Positions 17,656-26,422 of a stretch of DNA of 64,000 bases are shown one piece after another. The stretch's first letter is position 1, and the number at the start of each line of letters is the position of its first letter. Where the stretch lies: NCBI GenBank assembly GCA_945860385.1, contig CAMAQD010000012.1, forward strand, positions 50,652 through 114,651, in the 5' to 3' direction. The notes beneath the pieces are model-generated. The model did no database searches. It saw only the letters and a list, made by a program, of their open reading frames with translations, and was not told the origin of the DNA. The stretch comes from Flavobacterium psychrophilum (GTDB taxonomy: Bacteria; Bacteroidota; Bacteroidia; Flavobacteriales; Flavobacteriaceae). Position numbers and translations under genes: made by a program.

Positions 17656-19875
17656 ATGTTAGAAATAGATTTTGAAAAGGAAAACAAAGCAATTGCTCAC
17701 GAATACAAAGAGTTACTTCGGATAAGTTACCAAACGTTATCGCCCGAAGACAAGAAACTCATTCGCAAAGCATTTGACGTTGCTATGGATGCGCATAAAG
17801 ATCAGCGTAGAAAATCTGGGGAAGCTTATTTTTTCCATCCTATTGCTGTGGCCAAAATTGTGGCTTCGGAAATAGGCTTGGGAGCCACTGCCATTGCAGC
17901 TGCCTTACTGCACGATGTGGTCGAAGATACTCCTATAACAATTGAAGATATCGAAAAAATGTTTGGCGCAAAAGTTGCCCAACTTGTCGAAGGATTGACT
18001 AAAATATCGAAAGTTCAAAAGGAAATGAACGTTTCGATGCAAGCTGAGAATTTTCGAAAAATGCTGTTCACACTCAACGATGATGTGCGTGTAATTCTGA
18101 TTAAAATTGCCGATAGATTGCATAATATGCAAACTTTGGACAATATGGAAGACCATAAACAGATCAAAATTGCTTCAGAAACTTTATACATTTATGCACC
18201 GTTAGCGCATCGTTTAGGGCTTTATAAAATCAAAAACAAGCTTGAAGATTTAGGATTAAAATATACCGAACCTGTTATTTATAATGACATCGTAAGCAAA
18301 ATTAAAGAAACCAAAGAAGAGCAAGATGCTTATATAAAAGACATTTCGGACATTCTAAAAAAAGCATTAGACGAAGAAAAACTCGATTATATCATCAAAG
18401 GAAGGCCCAAATCTATCTATTCCATTTACAGAAAAATGAAAGCTCAAGGAGTAGGTTTTGATGAAGTTTATGACAAATTTGCTTTGCGAATTGTTTACAA
18501 ATCAAACCCTCACGAAGAAAAATTCTTAGCTTGGAAAATATATTCTATCGTTACAGATCATTATCGACCAAGCCCTAGTCGTTTGAGAGATTGGATATCA
18601 TCTCCAAAAACGACGGGTTACGAAGCCCTACATATTACGGTAATGGGGCCAAAAGGACGCTGGGTCGAGGTACAAGTTCGAAGCGAACGTATGGACGAAA
18701 TTGCCGAAAAGGGATATGCGGCACATTACAAATACAAACAAGGCGGCTCTGAAGATAGTGGTTTGGACATTTGGCTCAATCTATTAAAAGAAGCTCTAGA
18801 AAATCCTGAAACCAATGCAGTAGATTTTGTTGAAGATTTTAAAATGAATTTATATTCCAAAGAAATCTTTGTGTTTACCCCAAAAGGAGAAATAAAATCA
18901 TTGCCAAAAGGTGCGACTTCACTTGACTTTGCTTTCAGTATTCACTCCGAAGTGGGAATTCGAACCCGAGGAACCCGTGTCAACGGTAAACTAGTTCCTT
19001 TGAATCACGAATTAAAAAGTGGTGATCAAATTGAAATTATAACCTCACAATATCAAAAACCAACCATCAACTGGCTGGATTATGTAACGACTTCGAGAGC
19101 GAAAAATAAAATTAAAAACGTTCTAAACGAAAACACGAAAAAAATTGCCGAGGAAGGAAAAGAAATACTTACCAGAAAACTGAAGCACTTAAAAATTACT
19201 TTGAGCGAATCGGTTGTGAATGAATTAGTAAATTTTTTCAAATTAAAAACAAGTTTAGATCTGTTTTATCGTGTGGGAGTTGGAGCTATTGAAAATCAAC
19301 AATTAAAGGATTACGCTTCCCAAAAAAGCAATACTTTTATTAATTTTTTCAAAAACAAAATCAAACGTTCAGCGAGTACAGCTAACGAAGACATTCACAA
19401 ACAAGTTCTGAATAGCAATTATGACATGCTGGTTTTTGGCGCAGACCAAGACAAATTAGATTACAAATTATCCACTTGTTGCAATCCCATTCCAGGCGAC
19501 GAAGTATTTGGTTTTATCACCATAAATGAAGGAATTAAGGTTCACAAAAGAGATTGTCCCAATTCAATAAGTCTTCAGTCGAATTATGCTTATCGCATAA
19601 TGCAGGCCAAATGGATTGACTCTTCGCAACAAGAATTCAAGGCCATTTTACACATTACCGGTATGGATACTATTGGTCTTACCAACAAATTGACGAAAGT
19701 AATTTCGGATAATATGAACGTAAATATTCAAAGTATTTCTTTGAGTGGCGAGGCTGGAATTTTTAATGGACAAATAGCAGTAATCGTTCAAAATAACAAT
19801 ATTTTGAAAAAATTAATTGATAATATCAAACAAATTGATGGTGTTGATAAAGTGACACGAGAATATAAAAATTAA
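17656..19875 (+). CDS. Bifunctional (p)ppGpp synthetase/hydrolase, RelA/SpoT (Rsh)
   Basis: This 739-residue protein has the complete long-RSH layout. The HD hydrolase domain contains H61 (FFHPIAVA) and H86-D87 (LLHDVVEDT), with KIADRLHNMQTL further on. The synthetase domain contains KGRPKSIYSIYRKM and TTGYEALHITVMGP. A TGS domain starts near IFVFTPKGEIKSLPKGAT, and a zinc-finger-like CCNPIPGDEVFGFIT precedes a C-terminal ACT domain. Both catalytic halves look intact, so it should make and degrade (p)ppGpp in the stringent response. The TrmH-like and serine hydrolase genes upstream appear to be separate units. Confidence 0.96.
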   Translation: MLEIDFEKENKAIAHEYKELLRISYQTLSPEDKKLIRKAFDVAMDAHKDQRRKSGEAYFFHPIAVAKIVASEIGLGATAIAAALLHDVVEDTPITIEDIEKMFGAKVAQLVEGLTKISKVQKEMNVSMQAENFRKMLFTLNDDVRVILIKIADRLHNMQTLDNMEDHKQIKIASETLYIYAPLAHRLGLYKIKNKLEDLGLKYTEPVIYNDIVSKIKETKEEQDAYIKDISDILKKALDEEKLDYIIKGRPKSIYSIYRKMKAQGVGFDEVYDKFALRIVYKSNPHEEKFLAWKIYSIVTDHYRPSPSRLRDWISSPKTTGYEALHITVMGPKGRWVEVQVRSERMDEIAEKGYAAHYKYKQGGSEDSGLDIWLNLLKEALENPETNAVDFVEDFKMNLYSKEIFVFTPKGEIKSLPKGATSLDFAFSIHSEVGIRTRGTRVNGKLVPLNHELKSGDQIEIITSQYQKPTINWLDYVTTSRAKNKIKNVLNENTKKIAEEGKEILTRKLKHLKITLSESVVNELVNFFKLKTSLDLFYRVGVGAIENQQLKDYASQKSNTFINFFKNKIKRSASTANEDIHKQVLNSNYDMLVFGADQDKLDYKLSTCCNPIPGDEVFGFITINEGIKVHKRDCPNSISLQSNYAYRIMQAKWIDSSQQEFKAILHITGMDTIGLTNKLTKVISDNMNVNIQSISLSGEAGIFNGQIAVIVQNNNILKKLIDNIKQIDGVDKVTREYKN

Positions 19876-19957
19876 GAAAAGAGTCTAAGTTAGAAAAGTT
19901 ATGCATTTAGCGGCTAAACTTTTAAACTCTTAAACTTCTAAACTAAAAAATATAATT

Positions 19958-19965
19958 TATCTTTG
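19958..19965 (+). promoter_or_regulatory. Minus-7 element abutting the fur-family start
   Basis: TATCTTTG matches TAnnTTTG and ends only 6 bases before the ATG at 19972. Transcription would start at or next to the initiation codon, implying a leaderless or nearly leaderless mRNA for the fur-purA unit. Confidence 0.6.
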
Positions 19966-19971
19966 CAGGAT

Positions 19972-20439
19972 ATGACACAAATTTCAGTTGATAACAGCAG
20001 TAATCAAGAAATTGTAAAAAATGTTTTTACAATCTATCTGGAAAATCACGGACATCGCAAAACGCCTGAGCGCTATGCTATACTGCAAGAAATATACGAT
20101 AGTGAAGAACATTTCGATATAGAAAATTTGTATATCAAAATGAAAAACAAAAACTACCGTGTGAGTCGAGCCACGCTGTACAACACCATTGAACTTTTAT
20201 TAGAATCTGGTTTAGTTCGTAAACATCAATTTGGACAAAATCAGGCACATTACGAAAAATCATATTTCGACAAGCAACACGATCACATTATAATGACCGA
20301 TACCGGTGAAGTAATCGAGTTTTGTGACCCACGAATTCAAACTATCAAAAAAACCATCGAAGAAATTTTCGATATCGAAATTACACATCACTCCTTATAT
20401 TTATATGGAACAAAGCGAAATAAAGAAATAACAAACTAA
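19972..20439 (+). CDS. Fur-family transcriptional regulator
   Basis: The 155-residue protein has the Fur winged helix ([28 protein letters not shown], and [24 protein letters not shown] as recognition helix) and the dimer-domain start [16 protein letters not shown]. Metal ligands of that HDH segment are kept. The structural CxxC zinc knuckle usual after HDHxxC is replaced by MTDTG. I choose ATG 19972 over the in-frame TTG at 19963, because the minus-7 element overlaps the TTG. It precedes purA by 18 bp, so purine synthesis may share its promoter. Whether it senses iron, zinc or peroxide is open. Confidence 0.9.
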   Translation: MTQISVDNSSNQEIVKNVFTIYLENHGHRKTPERYAILQEIYDSEEHFDIENLYIKMKNKNYRVSRATLYNTIELLLESGLVRKHQFGQNQAHYEKSYFDKQHDHIIMTDTGEVIEFCDPRIQTIKKTIEEIFDIEITHHSLYLYGTKRNKEITN

Positions 20440-20457
20440 CTACAAATTATAAATAGA

Positions 20458-21729
20458 ATGACCGCAGATTTATTATTAGGATTACAATGGGGAGACGAAG
20501 GAAAAGGAAAAATTGTTGACGTCCTTACCTCTAAATATGATATTATAGCTCGTTTTCAAGGTGGTCCAAATGCGGGACACACATTAGAATTTGACGGAAT
20601 CAAACACGTTTTGAAAACTATTCCCTCTGGAATTTTTCACAAAACTGCCATAAATATTATTGGAAACGGAGTCGTAATAGATCCTGTTGTTTTTCAAAAA
20701 GAAATTGAAGGCTTAGAAAAATTTAATTTAGACATCAAAAGCAAATTAATAATTTCAAGAAAAGCGCACCTCATTTTACCAACACACCGTTTGCTTGACG
20801 CAGCTTCAGAAGCATCGAAAGGAAAAGCAAAAATTGGTTCTACATTGAAAGGAATTGGCCCAACTTATATGGACAAAACCGGTAGAAATGGAATCCGCGT
20901 AGGTGATATTGAACTAGAAGATTTCAACGAAAGATATCGTGCATTGGCAAACAAGCACGAAGAAATGATTAAATTTTACGATGTTGATGTTCAGTACAAT
21001 CTAGAAGAAATGGAAAAAGAATTCTTCGAAGCCATTGAGGAATTGAAACAGATAGAATTTATAGACAGCGAAGAATACATCAACCAAGCCCAAAGAGCCG
21101 GAAAATCAATTTTATGTGAAGGAGCCCAAGGTTCTTTATTAGATGTTGACTTTGGAACTTATCCTTATGTAACTTCATCCAATACTACTGCCGCTGGTGC
21201 TTGCACTGGATTAGGAATTGCTCCAAACAAAATCAAAGAGGTTTACGGAATATTCAAAGCTTATGTTACTCGTGTAGGAAGTGGGCCATTTCCAACAGAA
21301 CTTTTTGACGAAGATGGTGAAACAATGGCTAGAGTTGGAAATGAATATGGCTCGGTTACAGGTAGAAAACGTCGTTGTGGTTGGTTGGATTTAGTAGCTC
21401 TAAAATATGCTATTCAAATTAATGGTGTTACCCAATTGATGATGATGAAAGGCGATATTCTTTCTGGTTTTCCAACCCTGAAAGTGTGCACACAATACAA
21501 TTATAAAGGCAAAGCGATTTCTCATTTTCCTTATAATATCGAATCAGAAAACGTAACTCCTATTTATAAAGAATTTAAAGGTTGGGAAGCAGATTTAACA
21601 GAAATGACCTCTTATGACCAATTGCCAATTGAGTTAAAAGAATACATCGAATTTATAGAAACGGCTGTTGAAGTTCCTATAAAAATTGTTTCTGTTGGAC
21701 CAGATAGAAAGCAAACTATTTTAAAATAA
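20458..21729 (+). CDS. purA: Adenylosuccinate synthase PurA
   Basis: At 423 residues this is full length. It starts with the signature LLLGLQWGDEGKGKIVDVL (GTP-binding GDEGKGK), followed by GGPNAGHT, the IMP-binding GSTLKGIGPTYMDKTGRNG, CEGAQGSLLDVDFGTYPYVTSSNT, and RVGSGPFPTEL. RKRRCGWLDLVALKYA closes the active site. It converts IMP, aspartate and GTP to adenylosuccinate, the first committed AMP step. Co-transcription with the Fur-family gene is supported by the 18-bp gap. A strong terminator hairpin follows at 21738. Confidence 0.98.
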   Translation: MTADLLLGLQWGDEGKGKIVDVLTSKYDIIARFQGGPNAGHTLEFDGIKHVLKTIPSGIFHKTAINIIGNGVVIDPVVFQKEIEGLEKFNLDIKSKLIISRKAHLILPTHRLLDAASEASKGKAKIGSTLKGIGPTYMDKTGRNGIRVGDIELEDFNERYRALANKHEEMIKFYDVDVQYNLEEMEKEFFEAIEELKQIEFIDSEEYINQAQRAGKSILCEGAQGSLLDVDFGTYPYVTSSNTTAAGACTGLGIAPNKIKEVYGIFKAYVTRVGSGPFPTELFDEDGETMARVGNEYGSVTGRKRRCGWLDLVALKYAIQINGVTQLMMMKGDILSGFPTLKVCTQYNYKGKAISHFPYNIESENVTPIYKEFKGWEADLTEMTSYDQLPIELKEYIEFIETAVEVPIKIVSVGPDRKQTILK

Positions 21730-21737
21730 ATTATACA

Positions 21738-21766
21738 AACGCTCTGAAATTCAGGGCGTTTTTTAT
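21738..21766 (+). terminator. Rho-independent terminator of fur-purA
   Basis: AACGCTCTGAA and TTCAGGGCGTT pair with a one-base loop surplus and one G-T pair, followed directly by a T run. It ends fewer than 10 bases before the ATG of the GH5-like gene. Confidence 0.85.
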
Positions 21767-21774
21767 ATTATTTT

Positions 21775-22794
21775 ATGAAAAAAAAAATTCTCCTCGTTTT
21801 AGTATTTTCAATTTTTAATTCCTGTTCAAAATCAGAGGACGTTGTTTTGCCAATTCCTCAAACAGAATATACTATTCTGGGCACAAAAATCTTAAAGTTT
21901 GGAAAGCCAATTCAATTAATTGGAGCAAATGCCTTTCATTCTTTTGGTGCAAGTGGTACTGATAATGATGATATGAAATCTTGGAATATGGATGTAGCTC
22001 GAGAATTTATTGGTAACGTAAAAGAAAACCCCATTGACGGTAGCCCAATTCAAGACTCAAATGGTAGCTGGCTTCATTCATTACAAAAAATAGTCGATGG
22101 CAATAGATTAAATAATCGAATCACAATTCTTTGCCCTTTTGGTTGGGACGGCACTTCGGGAAAATTATTTACAGGAACAATGCCTGCACAAACTACTTGG
22201 TTTACTGATTATAGAATAAAGTTACAAAGTTGGGCAAATCAATTTAAAAATCAACCCGATGTTTGGCTTGAAGTTTGGAATGAACCTTATCGATTTGATA
22301 GAGCTGATGGTTATACTGATTCAATTTGGATGAATGACATGAACACAATGGTTGCCATTATCAGAAACACTGGCAATACAAATATCATTATTGTTCCGTG
22401 TGCAGAGCAAGGTCAGGACGAAAGTGTATTGATAAAAAAAGGGACTTCATTTTTAGCAAACAAAACTAATATTCTTTATGACATTCATGCTTATGAAAAA
22501 TGGCTATTAGCAGGCAACACGAATATTACAAGTCGATTAGATAATTTACAAGCTTACAATTTACCTGTAATTTTTGGAGAAATAGCTCCTTTGAATGATA
22601 GTGTGCTAATGAATCCTCAGTTTATATTAAATGAATTCTACAATCGTGGAAAATCAGTTTGTGCTTGGGTATGGAAATATGACGAAAATGATACTGATGC
22701 ATTACTTACTAAAGCAGGATTGCCTAACGATACAAACAATAACAATTGGGGAACGATGTATAAAAATCTTATTTTAAAACCTCGAAATCCGTAA
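21775..22794 (+). CDS. GH5-like glycoside hydrolase lipoprotein
   Basis: This 339-residue protein has a lipoprotein signal ending in IFNSC (Cys17), so it is probably anchored to the outer or inner membrane. The TIM-barrel family A features are visible. VWLEVWNEP holds the likely acid/base Glu170 and LPVIFGEIAPL the likely nucleophile Glu269, with YDIHAY in between supplying the conserved His/Tyr. It would cleave beta-linked polysaccharide such as a glucan or mannan. The substrate is not predictable. The ATG lies almost inside the tail of the purA terminator, leaving no room for a normal promoter. No Sus-type transport genes are nearby. Confidence 0.82.
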   Translation: MKKKILLVLVFSIFNSCSKSEDVVLPIPQTEYTILGTKILKFGKPIQLIGANAFHSFGASGTDNDDMKSWNMDVAREFIGNVKENPIDGSPIQDSNGSWLHSLQKIVDGNRLNNRITILCPFGWDGTSGKLFTGTMPAQTTWFTDYRIKLQSWANQFKNQPDVWLEVWNEPYRFDRADGYTDSIWMNDMNTMVAIIRNTGNTNIIIVPCAEQGQDESVLIKKGTSFLANKTNILYDIHAYEKWLLAGNTNITSRLDNLQAYNLPVIFGEIAPLNDSVLMNPQFILNEFYNRGKSVCAWVWKYDENDTDALLTKAGLPNDTNNNNWGTMYKNLILKPRNP

Positions 22795-22806
22795 TTAAAT
22801 TAATTA

Positions 22807-22848
22807 ATGAACAACCCAAAAAATAAAAATAAAACAAACTGATTTATC
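22807..22848 (+). repeat. Apparent duplicate of the first 42 bases of the nudK-like gene
   Basis: ATGAACAACCC is followed by A-rich sequence, TAAAAATAAA, CAAAC and GATTTA. The segment aligns with the nudK-like gene start at 25782-25822 with about 37 of 41 bases equal and one single-base indel. The copy would encode only MNNPKNKNKTN before a stop. Similarity begins at the start codon and ends after about 42 bases. It sits 12 bp after the GH5-like stop. Confidence 0.6.
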
Positions 22849-23352
22849 GGTACGTTTTTTTGCTATTCAATTAATAAATGAGAATCCCTGAATATTTCAG
22901 AGAATATAATAATTGATAAGTTGTGAAATTTAGGCAAACAATTTATACAATTGCACTATTTTAAATTCCATAATTATGTAATTTAATTAGCTAAACGACT
23001 TGTATTATCTAAAAATTTAGTAATTTTATGAATTATTCAATTTTTTTTTTAAATTTCATTAAAACTTTTGCAATTATAAAAGTCTTTAAAGTATAATCTT
23101 TTTGTTTGATTGTTTGATTGTTTGTTTGTTTGCCTTACTTCAACCAATCTTGTATCTATAAAAGGTCAAATTATAAAATTAGATTTTTTCCGAATTTCAG
23201 AAAAAATTCCAAAATACAGAATAATTTCAATAACCTACAAAACATAACATACTGATTTATACTATTTTAAATACCTGACACATTCGTTGAATAAACGAGA
23301 ATAACTAAATTAATAACTTTAAAAAAAACATTTAATTTTAATATATATTATT
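22849..23352. other. Gene-free AT-rich region upstream of the LruC lipoprotein
   Basis: No ORF of significance is seen on either strand. The region contains an eight-unit WTTG tetranucleotide tract (23101-23132), and a second occurrence of a motif pair (CTGATTTAT about 36-40 bp before TAAAYGAGAAT) seen at 22839-22885 and again at 23252-23302. TAACTTTA at 23314-23321 is a possible weak minus-7 element for the LruC gene. Confidence 0.5.
23101..23132. repeat. Tetranucleotide tract, eight WTTG units
   Basis: Eight consecutive 4-base units (TTTG six times, ATTG twice) occupy 32 bases, about 220 bp before the LruC lipoprotein gene. Such tracts can change length by slippage, and each TTTG also resembles a Bacteroidota minus-33 element. 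Confidence 0.8.
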
Positions 23353-25440
23353 ATGAAAAAAATTAGCCCCAAAACTAGTTTCGTTTTATTTTCTATTTTT
23401 AGTATTTTGTTATATTCCTGCGCCATTGAAAATCCAAACAGCGGTGATCAAAATTTTGAAAATTTCGATTTTAAAACCACAAAACAAATAAAGGTTTCTG
23501 TTTCGACCTTAAATTCAGAAAATAAACCTATAGGAGGTGTACTTGTGGAAATTTACACACAAAACCCCCTAACAAATGAAGGTTTGCTTAAAGATAACAG
23601 TAGCGATTTTTTAGCTTTTAAAGGAATAAGTTCAAATTCAGGTATCTTAAATTGCGAAATTGCACCTGCAACTTTTGTTGATAGTTTGAGTATTTTAGTG
23701 AATCACATTGGTTTCCCTTCTTTAAAAAAGATAAAAATAGATTCAAAAGATATTAATGTTGTTGTAGGTGGATCATTTAATCAAAATACTAATAAGTCTA
23801 ATGGTACTTCAAAAACCACCTCAACAGCCCTTATAACTGATCCAATAAAAATGAGCGGCTACTATGTACTTGGTTCTTGGGATAATCAAGGTAAACCAAA
23901 TTACTTATTGAGTAAAGATGACATTATAGCCAATGATTTTTTAGCAGATGTAAATGCTTCTTTACCTGAATACAAAAAACTTCCAGATTCTCATCCTGAA
24001 TATTTAAATTCAACTGATGATGGAAATATTCAACTTATAGCCGATGCAGAGGTTTGGGTTACATTTGTTCACGAAGGTGCTGGATACAGAAATGCACTTG
24101 GATACTATACTCATAAAAATGACAATCCTCCTGCAAGTCAAACTGGAATTACAGATCCAACTATTATTTTTCCAAATGTTTCTTATGGTGGCTCAGGTGG
24201 GTCTTTACGTTCAGGTAACAAAGTCCAATTACTATATTTAGATCCTGCAACAAATAAATACACCACAGTTTTCCCTTCAGGAACTACAGTAGCTTGGTTT
24301 TTTATTGCTAACAGCTTTAATTCTTCAACAAATTCAATTGGTTCAGGTAATGGAAAATTCTATTCAGACAAACGTTTTAATCCTGAAATCAATATTGTTA
24401 AGAAAAAACACAATGTGGTTTTAAAAGACACTAAACGTCAACTTTTATTACTTGGTTTTGAAGACATTAATCGTGAAAATAATTCAGACGAAGATTTTAA
24501 TGATGGAATTTTTTATTCCACTGTTTCTCCCTTCACTGCGGCTAAAACTGATAAAATAAAATCAATAGATACTCCAACAGATACTGATGGCGATGGTGTA
24601 GGTGATTCACTTGATGAGTTTCCAACTGACCGAACAAAAGCGTTTAATAATTATTATCCTTCCAAAAATAATGTTGGAACACTTGCCTACGAGGATTTAT
24701 GGCCACATAAAGGAGATTATGATTTCAACGATTTAGTACTTGATTATAATTTTAATCAAGTATCAAATGCCGATAATAAAGTAGTGGAAGTAAATGCTGC
24801 AATAACAGTTAGAGCAATAGGTGCTTCATTGAAAAATGCGTTTTCATTACAATTAAACACCACTCCCAGTAATGTAAAATCGGTTACTGGACAAAGTTTA
24901 AACAATAGTGTATTTGTTTTAAATTCAAATGGAACAGAACAAAATCAATCAAAAGCAGTTGTTCCTATTTTTGATGATCCTTTTAAAGTATTGAATTATA
25001 ATGGTTCTATTGTAAATACTTATGTGGGTGGTTCCTATGTTACTCCTAAAACATTGAACGTGAAAATAGAATTTATATCGCCAATGTTATTAAGTAGTTT
25101 TGGAACAGCACCTTACAATCCATTTATTGTAGTAAGTGGTATTCGTGGAAAAGAAATACATTTACCAGCGAGCGCACCAACTGATTTGGCTGACAAATCG
25201 ATATTTGGTACAGGAGATGACAACACCAATTTGGCTATTCAAAAATATTATATGTCTGATAATAATTTACCTTGGGCAATTAATATTCCTGTGCAATTTG
25301 CTTATCCCGCAGAAAAACAAGATATTACAAAAGCTTTTTCAGTATTCAATCAATGGACTGACAGTAAAGGATTTAATTATATGGATTGGTATTTGGATAA
25401 AACCGGATACAGAGATACCTCTAAAATATATAACAAATAA
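23353..25440 (+). CDS. LruC domain-containing surface lipoprotein (DUF4114 plus DUF4842)
   Basis: The 695-residue protein has a lipoprotein signal (ILLYSC). An N-terminal beta-sandwich-like region comes first, then a DUF4114-type segment (VWVTFVHEGAGYRNALGYYTH to LLLGFEDINRENNSDEDFND). The LruC/DUF4842 region starts with a calcium-loop-like DTDGDGVGDSLDEFP, followed by YEDLWPHKGDYDFNDLVLDYN. LruC proteins are large cell-surface lipoproteins of Bacteroidota with unknown function; the D-rich loops suggest Ca2+ binding. It stands alone with a long upstream region and a hairpin at its end. Together with the GH5-like gene it seems an accessory insertion between purA and nudK. Confidence 0.9.
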   Translation: MKKISPKTSFVLFSIFSILLYSCAIENPNSGDQNFENFDFKTTKQIKVSVSTLNSENKPIGGVLVEIYTQNPLTNEGLLKDNSSDFLAFKGISSNSGILNCEIAPATFVDSLSILVNHIGFPSLKKIKIDSKDINVVVGGSFNQNTNKSNGTSKTTSTALITDPIKMSGYYVLGSWDNQGKPNYLLSKDDIIANDFLADVNASLPEYKKLPDSHPEYLNSTDDGNIQLIADAEVWVTFVHEGAGYRNALGYYTHKNDNPPASQTGITDPTIIFPNVSYGGSGGSLRSGNKVQLLYLDPATNKYTTVFPSGTTVAWFFIANSFNSSTNSIGSGNGKFYSDKRFNPEINIVKKKHNVVLKDTKRQLLLLGFEDINRENNSDEDFNDGIFYSTVSPFTAAKTDKIKSIDTPTDTDGDGVGDSLDEFPTDRTKAFNNYYPSKNNVGTLAYEDLWPHKGDYDFNDLVLDYNFNQVSNADNKVVEVNAAITVRAIGASLKNAFSLQLNTTPSNVKSVTGQSLNNSVFVLNSNGTEQNQSKAVVPIFDDPFKVLNYNGSIVNTYVGGSYVTPKTLNVKIEFISPMLLSSFGTAPYNPFIVVSGIRGKEIHLPASAPTDLADKSIFGTGDDNTNLAIQKYYMSDNNLPWAINIPVQFAYPAEKQDITKAFSVFNQWTDSKGFNYMDWYLDKTGYRDTSKIYNK

Positions 25441-25446
25441 AAAATA

Positions 25447-25481
25447 AAATCCTAACAGACTTCAAAAACCTGTTAGGATTT
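25447..25481 (+). terminator. Hairpin downstream of the LruC gene
   Basis: AAATCCTAACAG and CTGTTAGGATTT form a perfect 12-bp stem with an 11-base loop right after the LruC stop. Only a short T-rich tail follows, so termination may be partial. From memory, similar CCTAACAG hairpins recur in flavobacterial intergenic regions. Confidence 0.75.
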
Positions 25482-25781
25482 AATCTTTAAAATAGCTTCA
25501 ATTTAGCATACTATATTTTTATAGTTTCAATCCTATTTGGTAAAAAATATTATTGCCTATTCTACTATATAACTTACTTCCTCATTTTTTATATTTTAAA
25601 ATTTTTAATAAAAAAAGCTTGAAATTTAAATCCATTGGTTATTACGTCGAATTCCTAAAGAATTAGAGCTGTCGATTAAATATACAAATGTTTAGTAAAT
25701 TCATAAAACAATTATTGTAATTAATATGCAAACAATGCCATTGCTTTGCTTTATACTATCTTTATAAACTAAAATGAAAAA
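25482..25781. other. Gene-free leader region of the nudK-like gene
   Basis: This 300-bp AT-rich stretch holds no ORF I can support. TATCTTTA at 25757-25764 is close to the TAnnTTTG minus-7 consensus and would give a leader of about 10 nt for the nudK-like gene. No clear minus-33 element at proper distance was seen. Confidence 0.45.
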
Positions 25782-26366
25782 ATGAACAACCCTAAAATAA
25801 AAATAAACCAAACCGATTTACTCTCTAACAACCATTACCTGCTGAACAATGTCACTTTCGATTTTTTAAGAAAAGATGGCCTTTGGATTACCCAAAAAAG
25901 GGAAGTTTATGACAGAGGAAACGGGGCTGGAATTTTGCTCTATAATCGTGAACAAAAAACAATTATTCTTACCCGACAATTTAGACTTCCTGCTTATCTA
26001 AACGGCGACAAAACCGGCATGATGATTGAAGTTTGCGCAGGACTTCTCGACCAAGACCACCCTGAGCAATGTATTATTCGCGAAACCGAAGAAGAAACCG
26101 GATATCGCATAAAATCGGTTCAAAAAATATTGGAAACTTTTGTTTCTCCCGGAGCCGTAACCGAAATTTTACATCTGTTCGTTGGCGAATATGACGCGTC
26201 GATGAAAGTGAATGAAGGTGGCGGATTGGAACATGAACAAGAAGAAATTGAAGTAATCGAAATGCCTTTTGCCGAAGCGTACAATATGATTGCAACCGGC
26301 GAAATAAAAGATGCTAAAACCATTATTTTATTGCAATATGCCAAAATAAATAATCTCGTTGGATAA
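25782..26366 (+). CDS. NUDIX hydrolase, GDP-mannose pyrophosphatase NudK-like
   Basis: This 194-residue protein has the Nudix box around residues 86-109 (AGLLDQDHPEQCIIRETEEETGY, with REtEEEtG as catalytic core). It also has the NudK/ADP-ribose pyrophosphatase N-terminal strand pattern (NNVTFDFLRKDGLWITQKREVYDRG). FVSPGAVTEILHLFVGEYD matches the family substrate loop. It should hydrolyse nucleotide sugars or ADP-ribose to the sugar phosphate plus nucleoside monophosphate. A partial copy of its first 42 bases exists at 22807. The MeaB gene follows after 56 bp. Confidence 0.88.
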   Translation: MNNPKIKINQTDLLSNNHYLLNNVTFDFLRKDGLWITQKREVYDRGNGAGILLYNREQKTIILTRQFRLPAYLNGDKTGMMIEVCAGLLDQDHPEQCIIRETEEETGYRIKSVQKILETFVSPGAVTEILHLFVGEYDASMKVNEGGGLEHEQEEIEVIEMPFAEAYNMIATGEIKDAKTIILLQYAKINNLVG

Positions 26367-26422
26367 AATTAAATCGAACTTATAGTTAAATTTTACTAAT
26401 TTTACTCAAACGACTTTAAGTT

